Origin: a virus
Reading direction: 5' to 3' (one strand)
IMG/VR virus record: IMGVR_UViG_3300044970_000208
Span: 1 to 60,101 of that record
Length of the DNA stretch: 60,101 nucleotides
Position numbers and translations under genes: made by a program. Each line of letters opens with the position of its first letter. The first letter of the stretch is position 1. This document shows positions 14,113 through 21,539 of this stretch, one piece after another. A model generated the notes under the pieces. It had not been told where the DNA came from. It saw only the letters and a program-made list of their open reading frames with translations, and did not search any database.

Positions 14113-14238
14113 ATGAAAACCTACGCAGAACTTGAACGTGAAGCTTACATGGCTGGCAACATAGAGTTGGCTAAGCTTTATGCTTTGCTTGATGACGCTG
14201 AGCAAGAGTTGCTTAGCCGTGAATATGGAGGCACATGA
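14113..14238 (+). CDS. Small helical protein, 41 aa
   Basis: MKTYAELEREAYMAGNIELA, then KLYALLDDAEQELLSREYGG. Two helices with leucine heptads. GGAGG inside its end is the Shine-Dalgarno for the next gene. Confidence 0.6.
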   Translation: MKTYAELEREAYMAGNIELAKLYALLDDAEQELLSREYGGT

Positions 14239-14396
14239 TGAGTGACGGTGGTAAAGGATACACACAACGACCACGCTCCATTGCTGATGAAGAGTGGAGC
14301 AGTCGATGGGATGCCATCTTCGGTAGGGATAAGCCGGAACAACCAGAGGAACAACCCAATGATAAAGTGGCTGAACAAGACGCTGATAGAAAGTGA
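14238..14396 (+). CDS. Short conserved phage protein, 52 aa
   Basis: Contains RPRSIADEEWSSRWDAIFGR and an acidic tail. This DGGKGSxxRPxS...EEWxxRWDxIFG pattern is common in short proteins of T7-like and other podoviruses. GGAGG lies six bases upstream of ATG 14238; the alternative ATG is 14235. Confidence 0.75.
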   Translation: MSDGGKGYTQRPRSIADEEWSSRWDAIFGRDKPEQPEEQPNDKVAEQDADRK

Positions 14397-14826
14397 TCAT
14401 CTATGTGCTTGCTTCACTGAGAAAGAGTATTACAAGACATTGAAGTCTTTGAATATACCCATTGCAGATTGGGACAGGTGGTTGATGCAAGATGCCTTAG
14501 CCACCACCCACTACTTCACCACTCCGAAGGGCAGCAGAGTTACCATCGTTTGTATTCCTGTTAAACCTGAAGCAGATGGTATTGATGTTGCAACATTGTT
14601 GGTACATGAAGCTGTTCATGTGGTGCAGGAATACTTCAGGTACATTGGTGAAGACAATCCCGGCAGTGAGATTGAGGCATACGCTATACAGAACACCAGC
14701 GCTCATCTGTTGAATGCATATCGTGATAGACTATTCCCGAAACCAAAGAAGGAAAAGAAAGATGGATTACATATGGGACATAGAAACGTACAAGACAGCG
14801 TTCACGTTCTCAGCGATCAGCGCTGA
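14359..14826 (+). CDS. Zinc metallopeptidase-like (HExxH), 155 aa
   Basis: Zincin signature LLVHEAVHVVQEYF (His83, Glu84, His87), followed by SEIEAYAIQN with a Glu (104 or 106) as likely third ligand, a gluzincin-type arrangement. Basic C-terminal tail (PKPKKEKKDG). Small metal-dependent peptidases of this kind are found in phage early regions with unknown targets. ATG 14359 with AGAGGA upstream is chosen over 14242. It overlaps the previous gene by 38 bases and the polymerase start by 65 bases. Confidence 0.7.
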   Translation: MIKWLNKTLIESDHLCACFTEKEYYKTLKSLNIPIADWDRWLMQDALATTHYFTTPKGSRVTIVCIPVKPEADGIDVATLLVHEAVHVVQEYFRYIGEDNPGSEIEAYAIQNTSAHLLNAYRDRLFPKPKKEKKDGLHMGHRNVQDSVHVLSDQR

Positions 14827-16831
14827 TGAGTCGCATGCTGTAGCGTTTGAATGTTCACAACGAAAGAACGAAGCTGACAAGCTGTTCAGTTTCCTTGACG
14901 AACTCAAGCGCAAGAAGCACAGGATGGTGGGCTACAACAACATAGGCTTTGACTACCCTGTGTTGCATGACCTGTTGTCGGTGCGTGACAAAGCCCTCAC
15001 CGTATCTGGTAAGGCTGTGGCTACACGAGTGTACAAGAAGGCGCAGTCCATCATTGCATCTGACGACAGGTTCGGTCACATCATTCGTGATAACCAATGT
15101 CATGTGCAGCAGATTGACCTGTACAAAATTATGCACTTCGACAACCCTGCAAGAGCTACATCGTTGAAGGCGCTTGAATTCAACATGAAAGCTGACAGTA
15201 TTGTTGACCTGCCATATGACCCGCACAGTGACTTGACGGATGATGAAGTTGAAGTGTTGCTTACATACAACATGCACGATGTGAAGATGACGTTGCAGTT
15301 CTACAAAGAATGCTTGTCACAGATCAACTTCCGTGAAGAGTTGTCTGTGAAATACAACCGCAACTTCCTCAACCACAACGACACCAAGATTGGTAAAGAC
15401 TATTTCATCATGCGTCTTGAAGAAGACATGCCGGGTAGTTGCTATCGCATTGGTAAGAAGGGTGAGCGTCATCTGAATCAGACTAAACGTGATGTCATCC
15501 ACATCAAAGATTGCCTGTTCAACTACTACGACTTCCAGCGTCCTGAGTTTCAGCTTGTGTTGCAATGGTTTGCTGCACAGTCTTTGACAGAAACAAAGGG
15601 TGCGTTGTCTGATATTGAAGAGAGCGACCTCGGTGACTTAGCCGCCTACGCTGAGATGGTGACGAAGCGTCAGAAGTGGTTCAACAAACCAAGCGATGAT
15701 GTTGTTGCTGGCTTCAAAGCTTTGCACCCAATGGGTTGGGTGTCAGAGGAAGAGTTGAAGGCTAAGAAGAAGGGTGAGAAACAATACAGCTATTGGAAGA
15801 ACTGGAAAGTTGCTACCAACTTGAACGTTGTCATCGGTGGCTTTCGTTTCGACTTCGGTACTGGTGGCATTCACGGGTCCATTGAGAGCACCATCGTTAG
15901 TGACAGTGACACTCATATGATTATTGATGCTGACGTTGCATCAATGTATCCCAACATTGCCATTGCCAATCGTGTCTACCCTGAGCACTTGTCTGAGAAG
16001 TTCTGTGACATCTATCAAGACGTTTACAACCAGCGTAAGAGCTACCCCAAAGGCAGTGCTGAGAACGCCATGCTGAAGCTTGCATTGAACGGTGTATACG
16101 GTGATAGCAACAACAAGTACAGCCCCTTCTATGACCCTCAGTACACGATGTCAATCACCATCAATGGTCAGCTTAGTCTGTGCCTGTTGGCTGAGAAGCT
16201 GATGGACATTGAAGGCTTGTCCATTGTGCAGGTCAACACTGACGGTATCACTGTGAAGCTGTCTCGTAGCAAGCGTGACCAATACGACAGAGTCTGTGAC
16301 GCATGGCAGAAGCAAGTTGGTTTGCAGCTTGAGTATGCTGAGTATTCAAAGATGATTATTCGTGACGTGAATAACTACATTGCTGTGTACACAAACGGTA
16401 AGGTCAAGCGTAAGGGCGCTTATCAGTATGAAGACTTAGGCTGGCATCAAGATCAGGGTGGACTTGTGATACCGAAAGCTGCTGAAGCCGCTATGCTTCA
16501 AGGCATTCCACTTGACGTATATATCAAGGGTCATAAGAACAAGTATGACTTCATGCTCAGGGCTAAGGTGCCACGTAGCAGCAAACTTGTGATGGTGATG
16601 GATGATGGAACTGAGGTGGTTCAACAGAACACATGCCGCTACTACGCATGCAATGCTGGTGGTGAATTGATCAAGGTGATGCCACCATTGAAGGACGAGG
16701 CTGAGCCTAGACGTATATCGATTGGTGAAGGCTACGGTATGTGGACATGTAATGATGTCAACGACTTCACATGGAAAGATGTTGACTATCAATATTACAT
16801 TGACGCTGCTGAAAAGCTGGTGATACAATGA
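14762..16831 (+). CDS. Family-B DNA polymerase with 3'-5' exonuclease, 689 aa
   Basis: N-terminal DEDDy exonuclease: WDIET (Asp6, Glu8), GYNNIGFDYP (Asp64) and YNMHDVKMT (Asp173). Polymerase motifs are of family B type: DVASMYPNIAI (motif A, Asp391), KLALNGVYG (Lys439, region III) and VQVNTDGITV (motif C, Asp494). No O-helix of family A is seen. ATG 14762 places the exonuclease motif at the N terminus with GGAAAAGAAAG upstream. It probably works with the gp4-like primase-helicase and SSB nearby. Confidence 0.9.
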   Translation: MDYIWDIETYKTAFTFSAISADESHAVAFECSQRKNEADKLFSFLDELKRKKHRMVGYNNIGFDYPVLHDLLSVRDKALTVSGKAVATRVYKKAQSIIASDDRFGHIIRDNQCHVQQIDLYKIMHFDNPARATSLKALEFNMKADSIVDLPYDPHSDLTDDEVEVLLTYNMHDVKMTLQFYKECLSQINFREELSVKYNRNFLNHNDTKIGKDYFIMRLEEDMPGSCYRIGKKGERHLNQTKRDVIHIKDCLFNYYDFQRPEFQLVLQWFAAQSLTETKGALSDIEESDLGDLAAYAEMVTKRQKWFNKPSDDVVAGFKALHPMGWVSEEELKAKKKGEKQYSYWKNWKVATNLNVVIGGFRFDFGTGGIHGSIESTIVSDSDTHMIIDADVASMYPNIAIANRVYPEHLSEKFCDIYQDVYNQRKSYPKGSAENAMLKLALNGVYGDSNNKYSPFYDPQYTMSITINGQLSLCLLAEKLMDIEGLSIVQVNTDGITVKLSRSKRDQYDRVCDAWQKQVGLQLEYAEYSKMIIRDVNNYIAVYTNGKVKRKGAYQYEDLGWHQDQGGLVIPKAAEAAMLQGIPLDVYIKGHKNKYDFMLRAKVPRSSKLVMVMDDGTEVVQQNTCRYYACNAGGELIKVMPPLKDEAEPRRISIGEGYGMWTCNDVNDFTWKDVDYQYYIDAAEKLVIQ

Positions 16832-16875
16832 CACTACTGTCCGGCACTCTTCAAGAGATTGAGAGCAAAACGTAA
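16828..16875 (+). CDS. Possible 15-aa peptide or remnant
   Basis: ATGA-coupled mini-ORF reading MTLLSGTLQEIESKT directly after the polymerase. Could be a truncated former gene or a leader peptide. Little supports it except coupling geometry. Confidence 0.2.
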   Translation: MTLLSGTLQEIESKT

Positions 16876-17026
16876 GGCTGATCTAAGCACTACTCTGTAC
16901 CTTCGCCGTTACTAGAAGGAAGTGATCACTACAGGTTCGGACTTCTCGGGGTGACAAGCCCCACCTATAAAAAGCAGGAAGCTGACCCCTGTTAAATTGG
17001 TCAGCAACAAACCAAAGGAAACTCAA
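16876..17026 (+). promoter_or_regulatory. Structured leader upstream of the SSB gene
   Basis: About 150 non-coding bases with CCTTC/GAAGG (near 16900-16920), a 10-bp palindrome AGTGATCACT (16921-16930), a GGGG/CCCC hairpin (near 16938-16955), TATAAA (near 16960), and GCTGACC/GGTCAGC (16981-17005). A promoter plus operator or an autoregulatory leader for SSB is inferred. It is not a recognisable tRNA. Confidence 0.4.
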
Positions 17027-17437
17027 ATGAGTGATAAAGTGAAACTGAAGTGCGACATTTATTGGGCACAACTCAATCGTAAGAACGAAATGTCTGATGC
17101 ATATCAGGTAAATCTGTGCAATCTTTCTGACAAGGCTGTCGCTGCGTTGGAAGACATGGGCATCTCTGTTCAGGAGAACGCTGAGAAGAAGCCTGAGATG
17201 GGTAAGTATATTACCTGCAAGTCTCAGAAGCCAATCAAAGCTTTCGATACTGACGGTGTTGACATCGTTGAAGACATTGGAAACGGTAGCAAAGCTGTGT
17301 GTATGATCAGTGCTTATAGCTGGACGTACAAGAACAAGAAAGGCGTTAGTCCTTCACTGGCTAAGTTGGTTGTCACTGACTTGGTTGTATACGAAGGTGC
17401 TAATAGTGTATCTGCTGAAGATGAGGACGTACTGTAA
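17027..17437 (+). CDS. Probable ssDNA-binding protein, 136 aa
   Basis: Beta-rich domain (VKLKCDIYWAQLNRKNEMSD; KAVCMISAYSWTYKNKKGVS; KLVVTDLVVY) consistent with an OB fold, ending in an acidic tail SAEDEDVL. An acidic C-terminal tail after an OB-like domain between polymerase and 5' exonuclease genes is the classic phage SSB arrangement, as in T7 gp2.5. Sequence is divergent, so the assignment rests on context and tail. RBS AAAGGAAACTCAA. Confidence 0.7.
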   Translation: MSDKVKLKCDIYWAQLNRKNEMSDAYQVNLCNLSDKAVAALEDMGISVQENAEKKPEMGKYITCKSQKPIKAFDTDGVDIVEDIGNGSKAVCMISAYSWTYKNKKGVSPSLAKLVVTDLVVYEGANSVSAEDEDVL

Positions 17438-17622
17438 TGCAAATCAAACTAGACCTCCACCTCGAAACTGTCAATGCTTGCCTCACAGCATTGGGTAAAC
17501 TGCCTTACGAGTTTGCTGCACAGCACATCAATGTCATTCAGCAACAAGCTGGTCCTCAGTTTGAAGCGGCACAGGCTGCTACCAAAGCTGAAGCACAAGA
17601 GCCTGCTGGTCTGAGTGACTGA
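17437..17622 (+). CDS. Small conserved phage protein, 61 aa
   Basis: MQIKLDLHLETVNACLTALG, KLPYEFAAQHINVIQQQAGP, then an Ala/Glu tail. The LxxVNxxLxALGxLPYxxxAxxIxxIQxQ pattern is shared by many small phage proteins. TAATG overlap with SSB and a one-base overlap with the exonuclease start. Confidence 0.75.
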   Translation: MQIKLDLHLETVNACLTALGKLPYEFAAQHINVIQQQAGPQFEAAQAATKAEAQEPAGLSD

Positions 17623-18320
17623 TGAAGGCATTGCTCGATAGCGATATATTCGCTTACAGAGCATCAGCAGCATGTGAGGATGAAGATGTTGATCAAGCTT
17701 GTCGATCCGTTGACAGCCTCATCATCAACACCCTCATGTGCGGTGTAGACAGATGTGGTTATGTAGATCGGTGGCAACTCTACCTCACAGGTAAGAACAA
17801 CTTCAGATACAACATAGCCGTGACAGCGCCTTACAAAGGCAACAGAGTGGACAAGGTTAAGCCTAAGCATTTAGCAGCGGTGAGACAACACTTGGTTGAC
17901 CATTGGGGCGCTGTTGTCTGTGATGGTATTGAAGCAGACGATGCCATTGCTACAGATGCTACATCCCTTGGTGACGAGGGTGTCATTGTTTCCTTGGACA
18001 AAGACTTAGATCAGGTGGAGGGATGGCATTACAACTTCATCAAGAGGGATGCCTACTACATCACACCTGAAGAAGCTGTACACAAACTGTACATGCAAAT
18101 CTTGACAGGGGATAATGCAGACAACATCATTGGCTTGAAAGGTATTGGACCAGTGAAAGCTGAGAAGATATTGGAAGGTGCTGTTGATGAATGTGAAATG
18201 TATCAACGATGTGTTGAAGCCTATGACGGTGTTGAAGAGCGTGTCATAGAGAATGCACATCTTCTTTTTCTACGTAGACATGAAGGTCAAATATGGAAGC
18301 CACCAACGCAAACAAATTGA
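17622..18320 (+). CDS. FEN/5'-3' exonuclease, 232 aa
   Basis: T7 gp6/FEN-like nuclease: LLDSDIFAYRA (metal-binding Asp), YKGNR arch, GIEADDAIAT, VSLDKDLDQ, then the helix-hairpin-helix TGDNADNIIGLKGIGPVKAE. Metal ligands are complete. Roles would include primer removal, host DNA breakdown and recombination. The end overlaps the next gene by 28 bases. Confidence 0.9.
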   Translation: MKALLDSDIFAYRASAACEDEDVDQACRSVDSLIINTLMCGVDRCGYVDRWQLYLTGKNNFRYNIAVTAPYKGNRVDKVKPKHLAAVRQHLVDHWGAVVCDGIEADDAIATDATSLGDEGVIVSLDKDLDQVEGWHYNFIKRDAYYITPEEAVHKLYMQILTGDNADNIIGLKGIGPVKAEKILEGAVDECEMYQRCVEAYDGVEERVIENAHLLFLRRHEGQIWKPPTQTN

Positions 18321-18634
18321 AACCGAATGATGTAGCTATTGTGCTGCGTCCTCACTACAAAAAAGGTGAGAAGTGGGATGGAAATTTCCAAGTGATGATT
18401 AGTGGTGTTGGCCCTGTCACTATGGACGAAGAAGACTTCGCTAGTCTTGTTCATATCGGCATGATTATTGCCGCCACTGTTCCATTGATTGATGAAGACC
18501 CTGCGCTGGCTGATCGTTTTCTTGAGAAGGTGAAGGCCATCTACAACCAATCTGCTATTGACGAACTTGAGGATGTCAAGGATGCAGAGTTTGTGTTGTC
18601 TAAGTATACGAAGACGATTGGGGGTGTGCAGTGA
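18293..18634 (+). CDS. Conserved hypothetical protein, 113 aa
   Basis: MEATNANKLKPNDVAIVLRP, KWDGNFQVMISGVGPVTMDE, then a helical C-terminal half. Starts inside the exonuclease gene in another frame; GTGA overlap with the next gene. No function recognised. Confidence 0.7.
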   Translation: MEATNANKLKPNDVAIVLRPHYKKGEKWDGNFQVMISGVGPVTMDEEDFASLVHIGMIIAATVPLIDEDPALADRFLEKVKAIYNQSAIDELEDVKDAEFVLSKYTKTIGGVQ

Positions 18635-19143
18635 CTGATAAGAATTGTGAGAATTGTTTTTACGGAGACTATTCTGCTGATGATGATCCTTGCAATAGTT
18701 GCTGTGCAGACTCAATGAATGGTAAAGACATGTACTCCAAATGGGTAGCCATTGATGTATTCAAGAACATTGACAACCACGGTGAAGCTATGGTGAAACG
18801 ACAACACAGTCCACAAGTTCATGAAGAAGATATTGTGACTGGACATATCAAAGTTGAAGGTGTCAAGTACGACAACGACAAACCTCAATGGTCTTTGCTG
18901 CCCTTCAAAGCTTTGAAAGAAGTTGTTGATGTGTTGACCTATGGCGCGAAGAAGTATGCACCAGACAACTGGAAGAAGGTGCCAAATGCTAAGCAGCGTT
19001 ACATCGATGCAGGTTTTCGTCACTTCACTGCCTATGCTGCTGGTGAAAAGCTAGACCCCGAAACTGGTAAGAGTCATCTTGCTCACGCTATGTGTTGCCT
19101 GCTATACTTGCTGGCCTTTGAAATAGGAGAAGATCGTGGCTAA
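18631..19143 (+). CDS. MazZ/DUF5664-like dATP/dGTP diphosphohydrolase, 170 aa
   Basis: C-terminal domain EGVKYDNDKPQWSLLPFKAL, VVDVLTYGAKKYAPDNWKKV and HLAHAMCCLLYLLAFEIGED matches the all-alpha MazZ-type family, which hydrolyses dATP or dGTP to the monophosphate. N-terminal CENCFYGDYSADDDPCNSCC looks like a zinc finger fusion. No PurZ is present, so a diaminopurine genome is not implied. A role in dNTP pool control fits its place among RNR, MazG and ThyX. GTG start. Confidence 0.8.
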   Translation: MTDKNCENCFYGDYSADDDPCNSCCADSMNGKDMYSKWVAIDVFKNIDNHGEAMVKRQHSPQVHEEDIVTGHIKVEGVKYDNDKPQWSLLPFKALKEVVDVLTYGAKKYAPDNWKKVPNAKQRYIDAGFRHFTAYAAGEKLDPETGKSHLAHAMCCLLYLLAFEIGEDRG

Positions 19144-19312
19144 GATTACACTCACCTTTGTTGCCGAAGTAGACAACTCAGAACTTGACAGCATCTACAC
19201 ACACGAAGACTTGCTTGTTGAAGACTTGAAAGAACATGTGACGTATGCACTGTCTCGACTGAACATTGAAGACGTATGTTTCAGGAATGTAGATGTGGAA
19301 GGACTAACATGA
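19136..19312 (+). CDS. Small acidic protein, 58 aa
   Basis: GTG start behind AGGAGA; reads VAKITLTFVAEVDNSELDSI and ends with a beta-alpha segment NIEDVCFRNVDVEGLT. ATGA overlap with the next gene. Ferredoxin-like mini-fold possible. Confidence 0.65.
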   Translation: MAKITLTFVAEVDNSELDSIYTHEDLLVEDLKEHVTYALSRLNIEDVCFRNVDVEGLT

Positions 19313-19500
19313 AGCTAACAGTTACAACAGCAGAGAACGGGTTTGTTGTTGACGTTGAGGAGCCTGAAGACAGTCATTACTACTTCGTTGCTCTTGATGT
19401 TGCTGATGTATGTGGCATCATTGAGAATCTATTGGTTGATACCAAAGATCAACTCGACATGACCAACATAGCTTTTGAAGCGGTTCACAGTGACCGTTAA
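19309..19500 (+). CDS. Small acidic protein, 63 aa
   Basis: MKLTVTTAENGFVVDVEEPE then SHYYFVALDVADVCGIIENL. Alternating beta-alpha pattern similar to small phage accessory proteins. Ends inside the start region of the HNH gene. Confidence 0.65.
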   Translation: MKLTVTTAENGFVVDVEEPEDSHYYFVALDVADVCGIIENLLVDTKDQLDMTNIAFEAVHSDR

Positions 19501-19873
19501 AGAACGCAATGGTGGTGAATGGACAGAGGCACGATTCAGAAGTTTCGTGACCTCTGCCTTACGTGCAGCGTCAAGGCGTTGGCCTCCTAAGTACAAGGCT
19601 TTGAAGGAAGCTTTCGTGGGTAGGAAGGTGAATGCTAAGACGGGTAAGCAGGCAATGCATTACCAGTGCGCTGAGTGCTCTAAACATTTCGTAGCAACAG
19701 ACGTTCAAGTTGATCACATCCATCCTGTTGTAGACCCTAAGAAGGGCTTCACTACATGGGACAACTTCATTGAACGTATGTTCTGTGAGATAAAGAATCT
19801 TCAGGTGCTATGTAAGCCTTGCCATAAAATCAAAACTGATCAAGAGAAACTTGAAAGGAAAAAGAAAGTATGA
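19490..19873 (+). CDS. HNH endonuclease, 127 aa
   Basis: Classical HNH with zinc knuckles: CAECSKHF (CxxC), VDHIHPVV (catalytic His), NFIERMFCEIKNLQVLCKPCHK (second CxxC). The basic N terminus (RSFVTSALRAASRRW) probably binds DNA. In this phage type such HNH proteins sit in replication modules and may cut host DNA, process replication forks or aid packaging. No ATG is available: GTG 19490 or TTG 19475. Confidence 0.8.
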   Translation: MTVKERNGGEWTEARFRSFVTSALRAASRRWPPKYKALKEAFVGRKVNAKTGKQAMHYQCAECSKHFVATDVQVDHIHPVVDPKKGFTTWDNFIERMFCEIKNLQVLCKPCHKIKTDQEKLERKKKV

Positions 19874-20760
19874 GCTTCCTAAAATATCAACACCTTGAAC
19901 GCTACGGTAACACCGAAGTGGAAGGCATTGAAGTGGGTACATGCTATGTCTTCCCTAAGCTGGACGGTACTAACGGTAGTGTCTGGTATGAGGACGGCAC
20001 ACTGCGATGCGGTAGTCGCAACCGTGAGCTTGCACCAAACAACGACAATGCTGGTTTCATGAACGCCATGATGGACAATGTGTCCGTGTTAACGTATGTA
20101 ATGGCGAACAACGAACATATACTGTACGGTGAATGGCTTGTGCCGCATACACTGAAGACCTACAACGACGATGCATGGCGCAAGTTCTATGTGTTCGATG
20201 TGTTTGATCGCAAGAAAGAACGACTGCTTAGCTATGACGAATACTCTGAGGGCTTGGTTGCTGCTGGTATCAACGTCATTGCCCCTATTGCCATCATCAA
20301 GAACGGTAGCATCGACCACTTTACTGAGTGTCTTAGCAAGGCACACTACTTGGTGAAGGATGGTGAAGGTAGTGGTGAAGGTGTTGTCATCAAGAACTAC
20401 GACTACAAGAACAAGTATGGTCGTCAGACTTGGGCTAAGATTGTCACCAACGAATTCAAAGCCAAGCATCACATTGCAATGGGTGCGCCTGTTGTTGGTT
20501 GTGAAATCGTTGAAGAGAAGATTGCTGCTAAGTATGTGACGCAAGCTTTGGTTGACAAGGTGGAAGCAAAGATTGTCAACGAGATGGGTGGATGGTCATC
20601 GAAATATATCCCTCGACTGATCAACACTGTGTGGTACGATGTAGTCACTGAAGAGACTTGGAACTTTGTCAAAGAGTTTAAGAATCCGAAGGTGGACTTC
20701 AAGGTGTTGTCGCATTACGTGACAGCGAAGATTAAAGAACTGAAAAAGGAACTGTTCTAA
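19870..20760 (+). CDS. Rnl2-like RNA ligase, 296 aa
   Basis: Nucleotidyltransferase ligase: motif I KLDGTNG with adenylation site Lys30, motif III ILYGEWL, FYVFDVFD, motif IV SGEGVVIKNY and motif V with RQTWAKIV. Motif spacing and length suit the T4 Rnl2/RnlB-type RNA ligase family more than DNA ligases, since no OB domain signature is clear. A repair role against host tRNA or rRNA cleavage is likely. ATGA overlap with the HNH gene; ATG of the next gene overlaps its stop. Confidence 0.85.
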   Translation: MSFLKYQHLERYGNTEVEGIEVGTCYVFPKLDGTNGSVWYEDGTLRCGSRNRELAPNNDNAGFMNAMMDNVSVLTYVMANNEHILYGEWLVPHTLKTYNDDAWRKFYVFDVFDRKKERLLSYDEYSEGLVAAGINVIAPIAIIKNGSIDHFTECLSKAHYLVKDGEGSGEGVVIKNYDYKNKYGRQTWAKIVTNEFKAKHHIAMGAPVVGCEIVEEKIAAKYVTQALVDKVEAKIVNEMGGWSSKYIPRLINTVWYDVVTEETWNFVKEFKNPKVDFKVLSHYVTAKIKELKKELF

Positions 20761-20981
20761 TGATTACTGAAGAAAAAGACCCGTGGAAAAAACGAAGTGC
20801 AGGTATGACTTGTTCAACATGTATCTGGTTTGTACCAAAGTTTGGAGATGCCCCAGTCAAACCGGAAAATCATAAGATTGTCGGGCGATGCCGCCGCCAC
20901 GCCCCCACTATGGGTGGCTATCCTGTGGTTTATATGAACGATTGGTGTGGGGATCACCGCATTGACGAGAATAAAGTATGA
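20760..20981 (+). CDS. Small zinc-binding protein, 73 aa
   Basis: Cys pattern GMTCSTCIWFVPK, IVGRCRRHAPTMGGYPVVYM, NDWCGDHRIDENK: four cysteines and nearby histidines form a probable zinc site. This CxxCxW...GRCRR.AP...DWCGDH family is common in environmental phages. Role unknown. Confidence 0.75.
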   Translation: MITEEKDPWKKRSAGMTCSTCIWFVPKFGDAPVKPENHKIVGRCRRHAPTMGGYPVVYMNDWCGDHRIDENKV

Positions 20982-21151
20982 AAATCGAACTTGAAAACTA
21001 CAGAGAAAACGAAGACGGTTCTGCCGACTTCAATGTCAGCATGGACGAAGCAGCTAAAGAGTTTCTGCTACGCTATGCTCTTATCGCTTGCATCACCGAT
21101 GCTATCGAAGCTGGTAAAGCAGCTACACCAACAACAGAGGAAACAGAATGA
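20978..21151 (+). CDS. Small acidic protein, 57 aa
   Basis: MKIELENYRENEDGSADFNV, then MDEAAKEFLLRYALIACITD. Common phage pattern with a short acidic beta part and a hydrophobic helix. ATGA overlaps with both neighbours. Confidence 0.65.
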   Translation: MKIELENYRENEDGSADFNVSMDEAAKEFLLRYALIACITDAIEAGKAATPTTEETE

Positions 21152-21462
21152 ACATCGATAGTTATCAACGGTCAGCAATGACCTTCCGTTTGCCTACAGC
21201 AGATCGTGAATATGCACTACTCAACCTAGCTGCTGAAGCTGGTGAAGTGTTGGGCAAGGCTGCTAAGCTGCGCCGAGATGGGGGCGATGTTGAACAATAC
21301 AACACAGCCATCAAGAAAGAACTTGGTGATGTGATGTGGCAGGCTGCTGCTGTTGCTCAAGACCACGGCTTTACATTGTCCGAAGTTTGTATACACAATC
21401 TGCAAAAACTGTGGGGTAGAAAAGACAATGGTACACTACAAGGTAGCGGCGACCTTCGCTGA
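21148..21462 (+). CDS. MazG-like NTP pyrophosphohydrolase, 104 aa
   Basis: All-alpha NTP-PPase: LAAEAGEVLGKAAKLRRD followed by KKELGDVMWQAAAVAQDHGF, giving the ExxE...ExxD metal-binding pattern. Hydrolyses (d)NTPs to monophosphates, supporting nucleotide pools or lowering alarmone levels. Last gene before the terminator at 21493. Confidence 0.85.
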   Translation: MNIDSYQRSAMTFRLPTADREYALLNLAAEAGEVLGKAAKLRRDGGDVEQYNTAIKKELGDVMWQAAAVAQDHGFTLSEVCIHNLQKLWGRKDNGTLQGSGDLR

Positions 21463-21492
21463 GTGATATAACTCCATCCCTTTTCCACACCC

Positions 21493-21516
21493 AAGGAGCT
21501 TCGGCTCCTTTCTTTT
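21493..21516 (+). terminator. Intrinsic terminator with UUCG loop
   Basis: AAGGAGC-TTCG-GCTCCTT followed by TCTTTT, 30 bases after MazG. It separates the replication block from the ribonucleotide reductase block. Confidence 0.8.
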
Positions 21517-21539
21517 CCACTAAACCAAGGCAGTATAGA

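Noticed and set aside
16876-16975. tRNA-like GGTTCGGAC segment
   Set aside because: No matching acceptor or anticodon stems can be formed; treated as leader structure instead.
18631-19143. Diaminopurine (Z) genome hypothesis from the MazZ-like gene
   Set aside because: No PurZ or DatZ-like gene is visible, and the polymerase is family B rather than the DpoZ type.
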